From: Pseudomonadota bacterium
Lineage (GTDB): Bacteria > Pseudomonadota > Alphaproteobacteria > Rhizobiales > Xanthobacteraceae
Length of the DNA stretch: 5,013 bases
NCBI GenBank assembly: GCA_023434095.1
Contig: JAEYTJ010000087.1
Coordinates: 1 to 5,013 of the forward strand
Direction of reading: 5' to 3'
A model generated the notes under the pieces. That model made no database searches. It saw nothing but the letters and a program-made list of their open reading frames with translations, and was not told the DNA's origin. The position numbers were made by a program, and so were the translations under genes. The number at the start of each line of letters is the position of its first letter. The stretch's first letter is position 1. Below, in pieces: positions 4,794 to 5,013 of this stretch.

Positions 4794-5013
4794 TCAGTCC
4801 TGTTTCCACACCGGCCAGGTGTCGGAGAGGCGGTAGCCGGTCGGCCACGGGTCTTCCGGGTCCACCATCAGTTGCGCGGTGTGCGTCACCCAGGCCCGGC
4901 CCATGATCGAGGGCAGGATCGCCGGTCGCCCGCCCAGCGTCGTTTCGCCCTCGATCCGGCATTCGAAGCGGGAATCGATGATCGAGCGGCCGATGAAGGT
5001 CTCGCCGACCTTC
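4794..5013 (-). CDS. Proline racemase/hydroxyproline epimerase/trans-3-hydroxyproline dehydratase family protein, C-terminal fragment
   Basis: Only the last 72 codons are in the window; the start and most of the usual 310-350 residues lie beyond the right edge. The fragment reads KVGETFIGRSIIDSRFECRI and then a region containing GGRPAILPSIMGRAWVTHTAQL and DPEDPWPTGY. This matches the C-terminal pattern of the proline racemase family (GxxF...S.F, P.I.GRA.VT, VDP.DP...G). Members act on free proline or hydroxyprolines in the cytosol: racemisation, 4-hydroxyproline 2-epimerisation, or dehydration of trans-3-hydroxy-L-proline. The second catalytic residue (Cys or Thr in the DRSPxGT motif) should lie roughly 20 residues beyond the edge, so the activity cannot be read here. 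The nearby DpkA-like reductase favours the dehydratase, which makes delta1-pyrroline-2-carboxylate. It is convergent with the TRAP operon. Family call firm, subfamily inferred. Confidence 0.85.
   Translation of the reverse strand, partial: KVGETFIGRSIIDSRFECRIEGETTLGGRPAILPSIMGRAWVTHTAQLMVDPEDPWPTGYRLSDTWPVWKQD

Noticed and set aside
4555..4962. Small open frames in the convergent gap (4555-4836 plus, 4672-4962 minus, 4378-4608 minus)
   Set aside because: They consist of translated palindromic repeats plus out-of-frame pieces of dctP or the racemase-family gene; the VMAGLVPAIHV-type peptide is a known spurious product of the repeat.

Overview
The window looks like chromosomal DNA from a GC-rich alphaproteobacterium, probably in the Hyphomicrobiales/Rhizobiales range. 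The base composition is GC-rich throughout, third codon positions are almost all G or C, and the intergenic DNA at 4494-4740 carries two palindromic repeats of a kind common in these genomes. The genus cannot be fixed from sequence reading alone.

Layout, left to right. A minus-strand pair comes first: an Ldh2-family oxidoreductase resembling DpkA (1-753, C-terminus cut by the window edge) and, upstream of it, an FCD-type GntR regulator (750-1463). They overlap by four bases (GTGA), so the regulator and enzyme are almost certainly one operon. A short AT-rich divergent control region (1464-1556) follows. The plus strand then carries a complete TRAP transporter operon: small permease dctQ (1557-2177), large permease dctM (2177-3442, sharing one base with dctQ) and periplasmic binding protein dctP (3471-4460), which has a twin-arginine-like leader. 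Next is a 333-base gap between convergent genes, mostly filled by two different palindromic repeats. The window ends with the last 72 residues of a proline racemase/hydroxyproline epimerase/dehydratase family protein on the minus strand (4794-5013).

The genes fit a catabolic cassette for a cyclic imino acid. The TRAP transporter would import a carboxylate such as a hydroxyproline, D-proline or a related compound. The proline-racemase-family enzyme would epimerise or dehydrate it. The DpkA-like enzyme would reduce the cyclic imine (delta1-pyrroline-2-carboxylate or delta1-piperideine-2-carboxylate) to L-proline or L-pipecolate. The GntR protein would sense the substrate or an intermediate and control the divergent promoters. 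The trans-3-hydroxy-L-proline dehydratase plus delta1-pyrroline-2-carboxylate reductase route is the best single guess, but substrate assignment is inference because both enzymes are cut by the window edges.

I see no phage, CRISPR, toxin-antitoxin, insertion sequence, tRNA or rRNA. This is a coherent metabolic locus rather than a new kind of system. Its most useful open questions are the transported substrate, the operator in the divergent region and the paired repeats between the convergent genes.
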